Assembly (NCBI GenBank): GCA_964604705.1
Contig: CAZSAP010000006.1
Span: 1-64,000 of the forward strand
Length of the DNA: 64,000 nucleotides
Source: JAAXVQ01 sp964604705
Lineage (GTDB): Bacteria > Oederibacteriota > JAAXVQ01
Direction of reading: 5' to 3'
Under the pieces are notes generated by a model. That model saw only the letters and a list, made by a program, of their open reading frames with translations. It ran no database searches and was not told where the DNA came from. This document shows, piece by piece, positions 1 through 8,448 of the stretch; within the stretch, counting starts at the first letter, position 1, and every line of letters starts with the position of its first letter. Made by a program: the position numbers and the translations under genes.

Positions 1-85
1 GGTATTGCGGTAGGCTTAGCACACGCAAAAAAAAAATGCAAATCACTCTCCTGCCCGTACTGATCGATATATCTAAGGAGTTTGT

Positions 86-1060
86 ATGTCCATGACCTTG
101 ACTCAACTGGTCCTCGCCGCCCTGCTCCTGGACGCCTGCCTCGGCGACCCCCGCTGGCTGCCGCACCCTGTGCGCGGCATCGGACGCCTGGCTGCGTGGC
201 TGGAACCTCGGATGCGCCAGTGGGTGCCTCAGGAGAAACGCTCCGGTTTCCTCACAGTGCTGCTTATCGTCGGCACTGTAGGCTTGATCGCCGCCGGGCT
301 CTTGTGGCTGGCCGCACGCCTTCATCCCTGGGCTTATAACCTGACTGCCCTGGGAATGATCTACTCAGCGGTCGCCGCCCGCGATTTGCTGACCCACAGC
401 CACCGCGTTTATACAGCTTTGAAGCAAGGCGACCTCGCCGCGGCCCGTCTACGTGTAAGTGCCCTGGTGGGGCGCGACACCCAGACCTTGGACATGGCCG
501 GAGTGACACGCGCGGCTGTGGAAAGCGTGGCCGAGAGCACGGTCGACGGCGTGACCGCGCCACTTTTCTATGCCTTACTTTTCGGACCCATCGGTGCCGT
601 GGTGTACCGAGCCATTAACACCCTTGACTCGCTCTTCGGGCACCTGAACCAGCGCTACACGCACTTTGGTTGGACCGCGGCCAAGCTCGACGATCTGGCC
701 AATTGGCTGCCGGCCCGCTTAACCGCACCGCTGGTGAGCGTGGCCGCCTTCTGCCTGCGGCAACACCCACGCCAAGCCTGGTCCATGCTGCGCCGCGATG
801 GACGCAAGCACGCCAGCCCCAATGCCGGGCTCACCGAAGCGGCCATGGCCGGCGCCTTGGGCGTGCAATTGGGCGGGGTAAATGTCTATGCTGGCGAAGC
901 GTATGTCACCCCCAGCTTAGGTGAAGCATGCGTGCCCTTGGCGCCCAGGCACATTGCCTGGGCCAATGCGCTCATGCTGACCACCACGGTCTGGTTTGTC
1001 TTCACCTGCGCGGCCTTGCGCTGGGTCTGCGACTATGGTTGGACACTATTCAAGGTATAA
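86..1060 (+). CDS. cbiB: Adenosylcobinamide-phosphate synthase (CbiB/CobD)
   Basis: Inner-membrane enzyme that attaches the aminopropanol (phosphate) arm to adenosylcobyric acid, a late step of B12 synthesis also used when incomplete corrinoids are salvaged. The 324-residue length is normal for the family. The N-terminus shows the family signature: Asp16, then GDPRWLPHP at 20-28. A conserved ESVAEST-x-DGVTAP block lies near residues 148-162, and several hydrophobic segments are visible. The ATG at 86 is preceded by AAGGAG at 75-80, which fixes the start. It is the first visible gene of a tight operon with btuFCD (13 bases to the next start). Any promoter or riboswitch would lie to the left of the window: bases 1-74 show nothing recognisable beyond an A-run. 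Confidence 0.93.
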   Translation: MSMTLTQLVLAALLLDACLGDPRWLPHPVRGIGRLAAWLEPRMRQWVPQEKRSGFLTVLLIVGTVGLIAAGLLWLAARLHPWAYNLTALGMIYSAVAARDLLTHSHRVYTALKQGDLAAARLRVSALVGRDTQTLDMAGVTRAAVESVAESTVDGVTAPLFYALLFGPIGAVVYRAINTLDSLFGHLNQRYTHFGWTAAKLDDLANWLPARLTAPLVSVAAFCLRQHPRQAWSMLRRDGRKHASPNAGLTEAAMAGALGVQLGGVNVYAGEAYVTPSLGEACVPLAPRHIAWANALMLTTTVWFVFTCAALRWVCDYGWTLFKV

Positions 1061-1073
1061 AGAGGACACGTTC

Positions 1074-1946
1074 ATGGTCAATGCTTGGTTCCAAAAAATC
1101 ATATTCTCGCTTACGCTAAGTCTAGGCCTACTGGTCACCGCCCAGGCGGCCCAACCGTTGCGCATTGTATCGGCCGCCCCCAGTGTCACTGAAATCCTTT
1201 TCGAACTGGGACTCGGCAACAGTCTGGTTGGGGTCACGTCGTCGTGCAACTTTCCCAAAGCGGCCAAGCGCATTGAACCCATCGGCCCTTTCAATCAGCC
1301 GAATATGGAGAAAATCCTAGCCCTTTCCCCAACCCTACTGATCGCTGCCAACGCCAGCTTGGGCTCGGCCGAGAGTACACTGAACCAAGCCGGAATCACG
1401 GTGCTCAACATTAAAATCGGCAATTTCGACGAACTCTTTGCGGGCATTCTCCAGATCGGACAAGCCACCGGCACGCGCACACGTGCACAGGCCTTGGTAG
1501 ATCGCCTGCAGTCCGATCTGCGCGCAACCGCTCAGATCTACGCCCACGTCCCGGTGGCCCAACGCCCGAAGGTTTTCGTGGAACTTTGGTACAATCCCCT
1601 GACCACGGCCGGGGGAAGCACCTTTTTAAATGAAGTGATTGCCCGCGCCGGTGGGAACAATGCCGCGGCGGCGATCACACAGGAATACCCCCAGGTGAAC
1701 CCCGAGGATGTCATTGCCTGGAACCCCGATGTCATCTTGATTGCCCGCATGCTGCCTACGACCCAAGCCTTGGACGAGATCAAGCACCGGATCGGCTGGA
1801 ACGCCATTCGGGCCGTGCAACAGAACCGGATGATCACGGGAATTTCTTCCGATTATCTGCTCCGACCGGGTCCACGCTTGGTCATTGGAGTTCGCGAACT
1901 GGCCGAAGCACTCTATCCCGATAAAGGAACCCCGCATGCGCACTAA
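1074..1946 (+). CDS. btuF: Corrinoid ABC transporter, periplasmic binding protein (BtuF-like)
   Basis: Binds cobalamin or cobinamide in the periplasm and delivers it to BtuCD. The protein has 290 residues from the ATG at 1074, which has an AGAGGA Shine-Dalgarno at 1061-1066. An upstream in-frame start would overlap cbiB and place extra residues before the signal peptide, so it is rejected. A signal peptide ends around LVTAQA. The mature start LRIVSAAPSVTEILFELG is the classic BtuF/FecB-type opening (class III binding protein). The stop overlaps the btuC start by 11 bases. Iron-siderophore binding proteins look alike, but the adjacent cbiB supports a corrinoid substrate. Confidence 0.88.
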   Translation: MVNAWFQKIIFSLTLSLGLLVTAQAAQPLRIVSAAPSVTEILFELGLGNSLVGVTSSCNFPKAAKRIEPIGPFNQPNMEKILALSPTLLIAANASLGSAESTLNQAGITVLNIKIGNFDELFAGILQIGQATGTRTRAQALVDRLQSDLRATAQIYAHVPVAQRPKVFVELWYNPLTTAGGSTFLNEVIARAGGNNAAAAITQEYPQVNPEDVIAWNPDVILIARMLPTTQALDEIKHRIGWNAIRAVQQNRMITGISSDYLLRPGPRLVIGVRELAEALYPDKGTPHAH

Positions 1947-2907
1947 AGACACACTTATCTATGGACTTTTAACCCTGGGCCTGTTGCTGGTCATGAGCCT
2001 TGCTTTGCTCACCGGACCGGTGCATGTGCCCTGGTCGGAGGTACTGCATTCCAACATCATCCAACTCCGCTGGGCGCGCATCCTCCTGGCCTTGCTGACC
2101 GGAGCCGGGCTTTCGGTGGCCGGAGTGATCTTCCAAGCCTTGCTGCGCAATCCCTTGGCCGAACCGTATCTGCTGGGCATCTCCTCTGGTGCGGGCTTGG
2201 GCGCGGCCACAGCCATCATCACCGGCTTGACGGCCCTAACGGCCTGGAGCATCCCGGGTTTGGCCTTTGCCGCCGGGCTGGGCACCATTGTGCTGGTGTA
2301 CGCCCTCTCACGCACCACCGGCGGCTTGGTCCCTATTCACACGCTCCTGCTCACCGGTGTGATTGTGAACGCCATCTTCGGCAGCCTGCTCATGTTCATG
2401 GCCTCGGCCTCAACCTCGGAAAACTTGCACAATGTGGTCTGGTGGCTCCTGGGCAGCTTGCAAATCTTTGACTGGAGTTTGTTGCGCCTTACCGCGGTGG
2501 TGGTGGTCGGCGGCCTGACCGTAACCCTGATCTTCGCCCGCACCTTGAACCTCATGACCTTAGGTGAAGAATCCGCAGCGCATCTGGGCCTGCGCGTGGA
2601 GCGTACGAAGCTGCTCTTTTTTGCCGTGGCCTCGCTCATCACCGGCGCCACGGTGGCCGCGTGCGGTCTGATCGGTTTTGTGGGTCTGCTGGTACCGCAT
2701 TTCATGCGCCTTTTGCTCGGACCGGATCACCGGCGCTTGGTACCGGCCTGCGCCTTGGCCGGAGGCGCGTTCCTCATTTTGGCCGACACGGTGGCCCGTA
2801 CGCTCATAGCTCCCGTCGAGATTCCCATCGGTGTGGTGACGGCTCTGTTGGGCGGGCCGCTGCTGCTGCTTCTGCTTCGCCGCAAAACCACCTCGGGGAG
2901 GATGTAG
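1936..2907 (+). CDS. btuC: Corrinoid ABC transporter permease (BtuC/FecCD family)
   Basis: Multi-pass permease of the FecCD family, 323 residues, with about ten hydrophobic segments. Characteristic motifs are RWARILLALLTGAGLSVAG near the N-terminus, QALLRNPLAEP-x-LLGISSGA after it, and the GLIGFVGLLVPH loop near the C-terminus, which contacts the ATPase. The start is the ATG at 1936, preceded by AAAGGA. Translation probably couples to btuF because the genes overlap. btuD begins one base after the stop. Confidence 0.92.
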   Translation: MRTKDTLIYGLLTLGLLLVMSLALLTGPVHVPWSEVLHSNIIQLRWARILLALLTGAGLSVAGVIFQALLRNPLAEPYLLGISSGAGLGAATAIITGLTALTAWSIPGLAFAAGLGTIVLVYALSRTTGGLVPIHTLLLTGVIVNAIFGSLLMFMASASTSENLHNVVWWLLGSLQIFDWSLLRLTAVVVVGGLTVTLIFARTLNLMTLGEESAAHLGLRVERTKLLFFAVASLITGATVAACGLIGFVGLLVPHFMRLLLGPDHRRLVPACALAGGAFLILADTVARTLIAPVEIPIGVVTALLGGPLLLLLLRRKTTSGRM

Positions 2908-2908
2908 C

Positions 2909-3673
2909 ATGCTGACCCTACGGAACCTTTCAGCCGGCTACCCGCACCATCCGGTGCTGCACGACATTTCCCTGGATGTGCGCCCCGGCGAATGGCTGGG
3001 GCTGATTGGCCCCAACGGATGTGGCAAAACCACCCTGTTGCGCGTGGCCAGCGGTTCCATGTCACCCACGCACGGGCAAGTTCTGTTGGAAGGCAAAGAA
3101 CTGAGTGCCTACGCCCCGCGCGCGTTGGCCAAACTGCGGGCGTGCCTGCCGCAGCATTTCTCCCTCGAATTCCCCTTCACGGTTCGTGAAATCGTTCATC
3201 TGGGCCGTTCGCCGCACGTCTCGATCCTAGGCAGCGAAACTCAAGCCGATGAGCGGATGGTCGAACACGCTCTGCGCGTTACCGATATGGCGGCGCTCGC
3301 CGATCAGCCGATCACACAGATCAGCGGGGGTGAACGCCAGCGCGCGTTTATTGCGCTCTGCCTGGCTCAGGAACCCAAGCTGCTCCTCTTGGATGAACCG
3401 ACCAGCCACTTGGATGTGGCGCATCAACTGAGTTTGCTCAATGTTTTAAAGGAGTTGAACCAGAGGCAAGGGCTAACCGTGGTGGCGGTGTTTCATGATT
3501 TGAATCTAAGTGCGGAATACTGCGATCGGCTCGCGGTGCTGCGCGAGGGGCAACTGGAAACCGTAGGCACTCCCGAAGACGTGCTGACCTCCGAACAACT
3601 CAAACGGACCTTCGGAACCGAACTGCATGTGGGGCGCAATCCCAAAAACGGGAAAGTCCATATTTTCATCTAA
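2909..3673 (+). CDS. btuD: Corrinoid ABC transporter ATPase (BtuD/FepC type)
   Basis: ATPase that powers BtuCF uptake, 254 residues. Walker A is GPNGCGKTT at 34-42, the Q-loop glutamine is near 82, the signature is SGGERQ at 139-144, Walker B is LLLLDEP at 158-164 with the catalytic Glu after Asp, and the switch His lies in VFHDLNL. Family length is about 250, so it is complete. It is the last gene of the cbiB-btuFCD operon. The convergent chemoreceptor gene ends only 16 bases away, and no clear hairpin separates them. Confidence 0.93.
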   Translation: MLTLRNLSAGYPHHPVLHDISLDVRPGEWLGLIGPNGCGKTTLLRVASGSMSPTHGQVLLEGKELSAYAPRALAKLRACLPQHFSLEFPFTVREIVHLGRSPHVSILGSETQADERMVEHALRVTDMAALADQPITQISGGERQRAFIALCLAQEPKLLLLDEPTSHLDVAHQLSLLNVLKELNQRQGLTVVAVFHDLNLSAEYCDRLAVLREGQLETVGTPEDVLTSEQLKRTFGTELHVGRNPKNGKVHIFI

Positions 3674-3689
3674 TCCCTGCCTGGGTTAT

Positions 3690-5963
3690 TTAGTTTTCCC
3701 GAATCTTAAAACGCCCGACCAGCGACTGAATGGTTTCGGACAGATCCAACAATTCTTTGGACTGCTTGTGCAAAATACTGCCCTCTTCCATGACGTGTTG
3801 GCTTTCCTCACTTACCACAACCGTATCCTGTTCAATCTTGTTGCTCAGGCCCACGACTCCGGCGATGGCTTCGTTGACATTGTCCAACCCACCGACAGCC
3901 TCACTGATATTCCCGGAAATACTCATGGTCGTGCTGGTCTGTTCCTCCACCGAAGCCGCGATGTCGGTAATGGCATCGTTGACCTCGACCATGACCTTGT
4001 TGATTTTTTCCAACTCCGCAATCGAATCCGCGGTGGCCCCCTGCATATTCTTTAAAATCTCACGAATGTCAATGGCCGCCTTGTTCACTTCGCCGGCCAA
4101 CTTTTTGACTTCATCGGCCACCACGGAAAAACCGCGCCCCGATTCCCCGGCCCGGGCCGCTTCAATGCTGGCATTGAGGGCCAAGAGCTTGGTCTGGGAG
4201 GAAATGTCGGAGATCGCGTTCACAATCGAATTAATCTCCGCGGTCTTGGCAATCAATACACTGATTTTTTTCGAGGCGTTGTTCACCACTTCCACCGCAT
4301 CCGAAGCCACGCTGTTGGTCTTGGCGGCGTTGTTGGAAATATGGTTGATGGTTTGACTGTATTCACGTACCGACTGATCCACATTGGAGAGATTGGCCGA
4401 GGACTGCTCGGTGGCGGCCGAGGTGGTGGCCACATTCCTATTCAATTCTCCAATGTTCTGCTTAAGGTTCTTAACTTTCATATCCAAACTGTCTGAACTT
4501 TCGATCAGCCCCTGGCCCATCTCCGCCATATCCCGCGAGGAGCGGTCCATGCGGGCCGAGGTTTTCTTAAAGGTACCGATGAGATTGCTCAACTTGTCCA
4601 AAAACAGATTAAAACTGCGCGCCAGTTCGCTGATCTCGTCTTCCCCAACCATGTCCATGCGTTTGGAGAGATCCCCTTCCCCAGCTGAAATTTCTTCAAA
4701 TTTCTTGTTCAATCCCCCAATGGTATGCGTCAAACTTTTGATCAATCGGATCAACACCACCAAGGCTAAAAAACTGATCAGAATCATTGGAACAACAATC
4801 ATGATGATTAAGATAAGCTGATGCAGCCATATTTCCCGACTTTTTTGCGCCACCATGGTATCGATATCGTCGATGTACACACCCGTTCCGATAATCCAAT
4901 TCAAAGGTTTAAACTTGCGGACATAGGATAGCTTCGGTTGTTCGGTGGTCAGGCCATCTTTGGAAGGTTTCGGCCATAGATAATCCACAAACCCGCCGCC
5001 CTCTTGGCTTCCCACTTCACAGAACGCAAGAAACATACTCCGTTTTATGCCTTGCGCACAATTGTACTTAGGTGAATCCATGACTTGGCCTTCCAAGGCG
5101 GGCGAGGTAGGATGCATGATCATGTGGGGAAACGGTTTCGCCATATCGTTGATCCAGATGTAGCCCGTCCCGCCTGAGTAACGCATGATCCGTATTTGAT
5201 TTTTCATGATCTCGGCAGTTTCATTCAGGCCACTTTCGACATAGCTTCCGGTCCCTATAATCCAACCCCACTCAGAAAATTGACGCACATAGGAAAGCTT
5301 CGGGCGTTCGGCGGTCAGCCCGCCAGGAATGGGTTTAGGCCACAGGTAATCCACAAACCCACTCCCCTCTTTTTCACACGCGTCAAGAATGGCGACAAAG
5401 AGATTTTTATCCACCCCTAGCGCACAGTTGAATTTCGGGTCATCCAAAACCGTTCCATCCAGTTTCGGGAGAGTAGGATGCATGATCATGCGCGGGATAG
5501 GTCGAGCCATGTCGTTAACCCACACGTACCCCGCACCGTTGGCGTACCGAATTTGTTTTATCTCCGCCAGCGCAGCCGCTTGGGCTTGAGACAAGGTTAA
5601 AGACCCTTCACGGACCGCGTTGGCTTTGGCCTTTAAAATGGCATCGGCCTGATTGATGACCGCTTTCAGCTGCCCACCGTTTTCACGAATGTATCTTTCC
5701 ATCAGTTGCCGGTAGGTGTTTTCCATGGTGGCATACGCAATGTCGATATAATTTTTTAGCGCTTCTTGGGTTTTCCCCAGACTTTCGGTTCGATAGGCTT
5801 GAATGTCGTTGGTGGACCGTAGGATGGCTCCAACAATGACGGCCAAGCTCGTGCAGACGACCATGGCCAGAACCATGGCCTTGGTTAGAAAGGTCAGTTT
5901 AAATTCCAAGGTTAAACGCTTGTGTGGAAAAAACTTTTTAAGATACTGCTCAGGTTCAAACAT
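3690..5963 (-). CDS. Methyl-accepting chemotaxis protein with two Cache domains
   Basis: Transmembrane chemoreceptor of 757 residues. Order: short cytoplasmic N-terminus, TM1 (about 28-50), two successive Cache_2-type sensor domains (about 90-240 and 245-370), TM2 (about 375-405), HAMP, then the cytoplasmic signalling domain with the tip motif NAISDISSQTKLLALNASIE and flanking methylation helices. The two sensor domains are clearly related: both contain Y-[VI]-W-[VI]-NDMA-[RK]-P-x-P-x-MIMHPT, then a DSPK/DDPK-x-NCA block and PKLSYVR. Small carboxylates are usual Cache_2 ligands, but the ligand here is unknown. Its presence implies a motile cell with a CheA/CheW system elsewhere. Confidence 0.95.
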   Translation of the reverse strand: MFEPEQYLKKFFPHKRLTLEFKLTFLTKAMVLAMVVCTSLAVIVGAILRSTNDIQAYRTESLGKTQEALKNYIDIAYATMENTYRQLMERYIRENGGQLKAVINQADAILKAKANAVREGSLTLSQAQAAALAEIKQIRYANGAGYVWVNDMARPIPRMIMHPTLPKLDGTVLDDPKFNCALGVDKNLFVAILDACEKEGSGFVDYLWPKPIPGGLTAERPKLSYVRQFSEWGWIIGTGSYVESGLNETAEIMKNQIRIMRYSGGTGYIWINDMAKPFPHMIMHPTSPALEGQVMDSPKYNCAQGIKRSMFLAFCEVGSQEGGGFVDYLWPKPSKDGLTTEQPKLSYVRKFKPLNWIIGTGVYIDDIDTMVAQKSREIWLHQLILIIMIVVPMILISFLALVVLIRLIKSLTHTIGGLNKKFEEISAGEGDLSKRMDMVGEDEISELARSFNLFLDKLSNLIGTFKKTSARMDRSSRDMAEMGQGLIESSDSLDMKVKNLKQNIGELNRNVATTSAATEQSSANLSNVDQSVREYSQTINHISNNAAKTNSVASDAVEVVNNASKKISVLIAKTAEINSIVNAISDISSQTKLLALNASIEAARAGESGRGFSVVADEVKKLAGEVNKAAIDIREILKNMQGATADSIAELEKINKVMVEVNDAITDIAASVEEQTSTTMSISGNISEAVGGLDNVNEAIAGVVGLSNKIEQDTVVVSEESQHVMEEGSILHKQSKELLDLSETIQSLVGRFKIREN

Positions 5964-6181
5964 GCATCACCTCAGTACGTTGATGTAGCCCACATAAGTT
6001 TAGCATGCCGCGCAACAAATTAAAAAAAATCAAAATAAAAAATTCACTGCCCAACCTCGTATATACCCCACCCATATCATCGGGTATTATTCCCCAAACA
6101 AAACCTGCACAGATTTTTATATTTTTTCTCATTGAATTTTGCTGAAACCACCGATACTCTTTTAGCGTGTAAGGAGGCCTG

Positions 6182-6730
6182 ATGGGAACTGTCAAATGCA
6201 CATCGTTCAACGGCATCAAACAGCACTTCAAAACGCTGGCTTCGGGAACCGAAGATCGCTTCATCCAAACCTTGCCACACGATCTGGCTGAAATCTATCG
6301 AACCCTCATACCGGTTAAACGGCTGCCTATCGAAATCACAGCCATGCTGAACGAGGCCATTGCCAAATTTCTGTTCCCAACCTTGGCTTCGGCCCAGCAA
6401 CTTTTTCAACTGGGAACGCTCATGGCCAAACTGGACATGAACGGACTGTATAAAATCCTGCTAAAAGTGGCCACCGTATCCTACGCGGTCCAGCAATCGG
6501 CGGTCTTTTGGAAGACCTTTCACGATCAAGGTGTAACGCGGGTGGAGGAATTGGGGCCCAAACACCTGCGCTACACCATTTCGGAATACCCTGGCATGCC
6601 CATTCACTACCAACTTTTCCTAAGTGGATGGATTCATGGTTTGCTCGAACTCTGCGGGGCCAAAACCATTGCCATCAGTTTAGCCCCACCGACTGGAGTG
6701 GATGTGGTATACGACATCCACTGGAGCTAA
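6182..6730 (+). CDS. DUF2378-like (Mxa_TIGR02265) family protein, copy 1
   Basis: Soluble protein of 182 residues with no signal peptide. I recognise only a pattern resembling DUF2378, known mostly from myxobacteria: an initial block ending in LP, a helical middle with LFP and a LGTLMAKLDMNGLYKILLK helix, then a TRVEELGPKHLRY strand, a GWIHGLLELCGAK helix and a final YDIHW strand. No catalytic residue is apparent. A strong AAGGAGG (6171-6177) sets the ATG. It is divergent from the chemoreceptor across 218 AT-rich bases. A diverged paralogue lies at 11762-12328. Function is unknown and the family assignment is moderate. Confidence 0.7.
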   Translation: MGTVKCTSFNGIKQHFKTLASGTEDRFIQTLPHDLAEIYRTLIPVKRLPIEITAMLNEAIAKFLFPTLASAQQLFQLGTLMAKLDMNGLYKILLKVATVSYAVQQSAVFWKTFHDQGVTRVEELGPKHLRYTISEYPGMPIHYQLFLSGWIHGLLELCGAKTIAISLAPPTGVDVVYDIHWS

Positions 6731-6741
6731 ACCTTCCCCAC

Positions 6742-7119
6742 CTAGTTTTTGGAACGGCGCATGGTTTGTTTGGTTGTTTTTGCCTTTTTGGCAGGCGTTT
6801 TGGAAGGTTTCGGCTTGGGCAACGGAACTTCCCGCGTGGTGATGCGAATCAGTTCGCTCAACCATTCGCGATCATCCAATTTATCCTCAATCAAAAAAAA
6901 CGGCTTGGCACCCGGATAGGGCGGTGCTTCACTGACATCCCCAATGTAATCCCGTCCACCGGATGTGGGTTTGACAAAAAGCCGGTTGTCACAGACCAAG
7001 GCGACAACCTTCCCACCCCGGTACACCGCGTACTCCCCGAACATTTTACGGTAGGTCACGCCCCCGGCCGGTTCCAACACTTCGGCCACATAGTCCATAA
7101 AGTCTTTATCCGAACCCAT
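6742..7119 (-). CDS. TfoX/Sxy N-terminal domain protein
   Basis: Protein of 125 residues whose first about 95 residues match the TfoX N-terminal domain: an FMDYVAEVLEP helix, YRKMFGEYAVYRGGKVVALVCDN, LFVKPT, then PYPGAKPFFLIEDKLDD. The C-terminal tail is Lys/Pro/Thr-rich and probably disordered. Only the N-domain is present, so it is not a full competence regulator of the Sxy type. Small proteins of this kind are widespread with unknown roles. The ATG at 7119 has a GGAGG just upstream, and a longer in-frame start at 7152 lacks one. It converges with the DUF2378-like gene. Confidence 0.85.
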   Translation of the reverse strand: MGSDKDFMDYVAEVLEPAGGVTYRKMFGEYAVYRGGKVVALVCDNRLFVKPTSGGRDYIGDVSEAPPYPGAKPFFLIEDKLDDREWLSELIRITTREVPLPKPKPSKTPAKKAKTTKQTMRRSKN

Positions 7120-7177
7120 AGCGCCTCCGCATCGTATCCTGTGACTGTTCACCGGTTAAGGGTTTACAGCGCTTCCC

Positions 7178-7867
7178 TTACTTGAAGTAAGTGCGTATCT
7201 TTAGTTTCCCGGCTTTTTCGGCTATGGACCGGAGCCACGCTTCCAGATCGGCCTTGCTGTCCTTCACCGCATCGGCTTGCGCAGTCAGATACCCACCGTC
7301 CACGTCCATATATAAAAAGCCATTGAACGTCGTGGAGGCGTTCACCATGCCTTCGCCGTCTTCATGTCTGGGGGTATGCACTTTCTGAATCAAAAGATAC
7401 CCCTTGGGCAACGCAATTTTTTCAGGAGTACCGTAATGGGTCTCGTTTTGTTGGGTCGCCGGATGCGCCGAGGTCCAGTTGGCCACCGCTTCTTTGCGCT
7501 GGGCGGGCAACGAACTCCCACCCATCATCTTCCCCATCTCGCTGGACATATCATAGGCATTCATGACAATCTTCAGTTCGGTTTGATAGTCTTTTACCGT
7601 GGTTACACCCGAGCCCAAGGATACGTTTAACAAGCTTTTCATATTGGGTTCCACAAAAAAGCTTTGGTCTTGGGCCTTAAACGGCGAGGGCATGAGCGCA
7701 ACGATTTCCGCCGGTATGTTTTGTTTCTGGTCCTGGGCGTTTTGCATCATCTTCATGGCATCGGCGTACGCCGGATCATCGGTCACTGCGGCCTGAGCCC
7801 CAGCCAACCCGAGCCCCAGTGAGCTCAAGGTCATCCCTACAACCATCCACTTCATGTTGGTCTGCAT
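7178..7867 (-). CDS. Secreted protein of unknown function
   Basis: 229 residues starting with a signal peptide (MKWMVVGMTLSSLGLGLAGA, cleavage likely after AQA). The mature part has an N-terminal Met/Gln-rich helix, several strands around KGYLLIQKVHTPRHEDGEG and FNGFLYMDVDGGYLTAQ, and a C-terminal helix DLEAWLRSIAEKAGKL. No Cys is visible, nor any metal site. I do not recognise the family. The ATG is preceded by AGGGGGA. It is followed by the TfoX-domain gene 58 bases downstream on the same strand. The gene is plausible from its signal peptide and codon structure. Confidence 0.72.
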   Translation of the reverse strand: MQTNMKWMVVGMTLSSLGLGLAGAQAAVTDDPAYADAMKMMQNAQDQKQNIPAEIVALMPSPFKAQDQSFFVEPNMKSLLNVSLGSGVTTVKDYQTELKIVMNAYDMSSEMGKMMGGSSLPAQRKEAVANWTSAHPATQQNETHYGTPEKIALPKGYLLIQKVHTPRHEDGEGMVNASTTFNGFLYMDVDGGYLTAQADAVKDSKADLEAWLRSIAEKAGKLKIRTYFK

Positions 7868-7962
7868 GTGTCCCCCTAGAAAGTCCCCCCGCGTAACGCG
7901 AGTGCATTGGACGTGCTCAAGTATTTTAGGTGGGTTCGCGTTTATTTTCCAGAAATTTATAT

Positions 7963-8001
7963 AAAAAAAGCCCCCTCTTTCACGTGTGTGAAAAAGGGGG
8001 C
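7963..8001 (-). terminator. Rho-independent terminator after the btuB-rhodanese transcript
   Basis: A 13-bp stem with one mismatch (7971-7983 with 7988-8000, plus a G-C at 7970/8001), a GTGT loop, and a run of seven A at 7963-7969, read as U7 on the minus strand. It lies 40 bases past the rhodanese stop. Confidence 0.88.
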
Positions 8002-8040
8002 CACCGCATCCATAACAGTCCTACCGGCGCTTACCCAGCC

Positions 8041-8430
8041 TTACTCCGGTTGAAGGGCGCGCACGGCATTCATGCCGCCGGTGAGATTTTTCACCTGCGT
8101 ATACCCATGATTTTTCATGATGCTCAGGGCCTGACCCGAACGGTTCCCGCTCCGGCAGACCAAAACCACAGGTTTATCCTTGGGGATCTCCGTGTAACGT
8201 TGTTCCAGTTCAGGCAGGGGAATGTTCACCACTCCGGGCAACTGACCCAAAGGTCCGGTCAATTCCTCAGGCTGGCGCACATCCACCAGCAAAGGCGCCC
8301 CGGGTTGGTTGAGCTGCGCCAAAACCTCTTTCGCACTCACCTGATCACTGGACGCATTGCCTGAAACACACCCCCCCAACATTCCCACGATCAAACCCAA
8401 AGCCATTGCTCCAGCCCATACATTACGCAT
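8041..8430 (-). CDS. Rhodanese-domain lipoprotein
   Basis: 129-residue exported protein. The N-terminus is a lipoprotein signal with lipobox LGGC (Cys21). The rest is a single rhodanese domain: LLVDVRQPEE, then the active-site loop CRSGNRS with Cys92, and GYTQVKNLTGGM near the end. Single-domain rhodaneses transfer sulfane sulfur or bind persulfides. Here it would be anchored in a membrane facing the periplasm. The start has AGGAGGACCT before the ATG. It lies 18 bases after the btuB stop on the same strand and shares its terminator, so it is probably in the B12-riboswitch-controlled transcript. The physiological link to cobalamin is not established. Confidence 0.9.
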   Translation of the reverse strand: MRNVWAGAMALGLIVGMLGGCVSGNASSDQVSAKEVLAQLNQPGAPLLVDVRQPEELTGPLGQLPGVVNIPLPELEQRYTEIPKDKPVVLVCRSGNRSGQALSIMKNHGYTQVKNLTGGMNAVRALQPE

Positions 8431-8448
8431 AGGTCCTCCTGTTTGACT

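Noticed and set aside
1..74. Possible cobalamin riboswitch tail upstream of cbiB
   Set aside because: No B12 box or GAAGAC-type 3' element can be found. The A-run is not enough.
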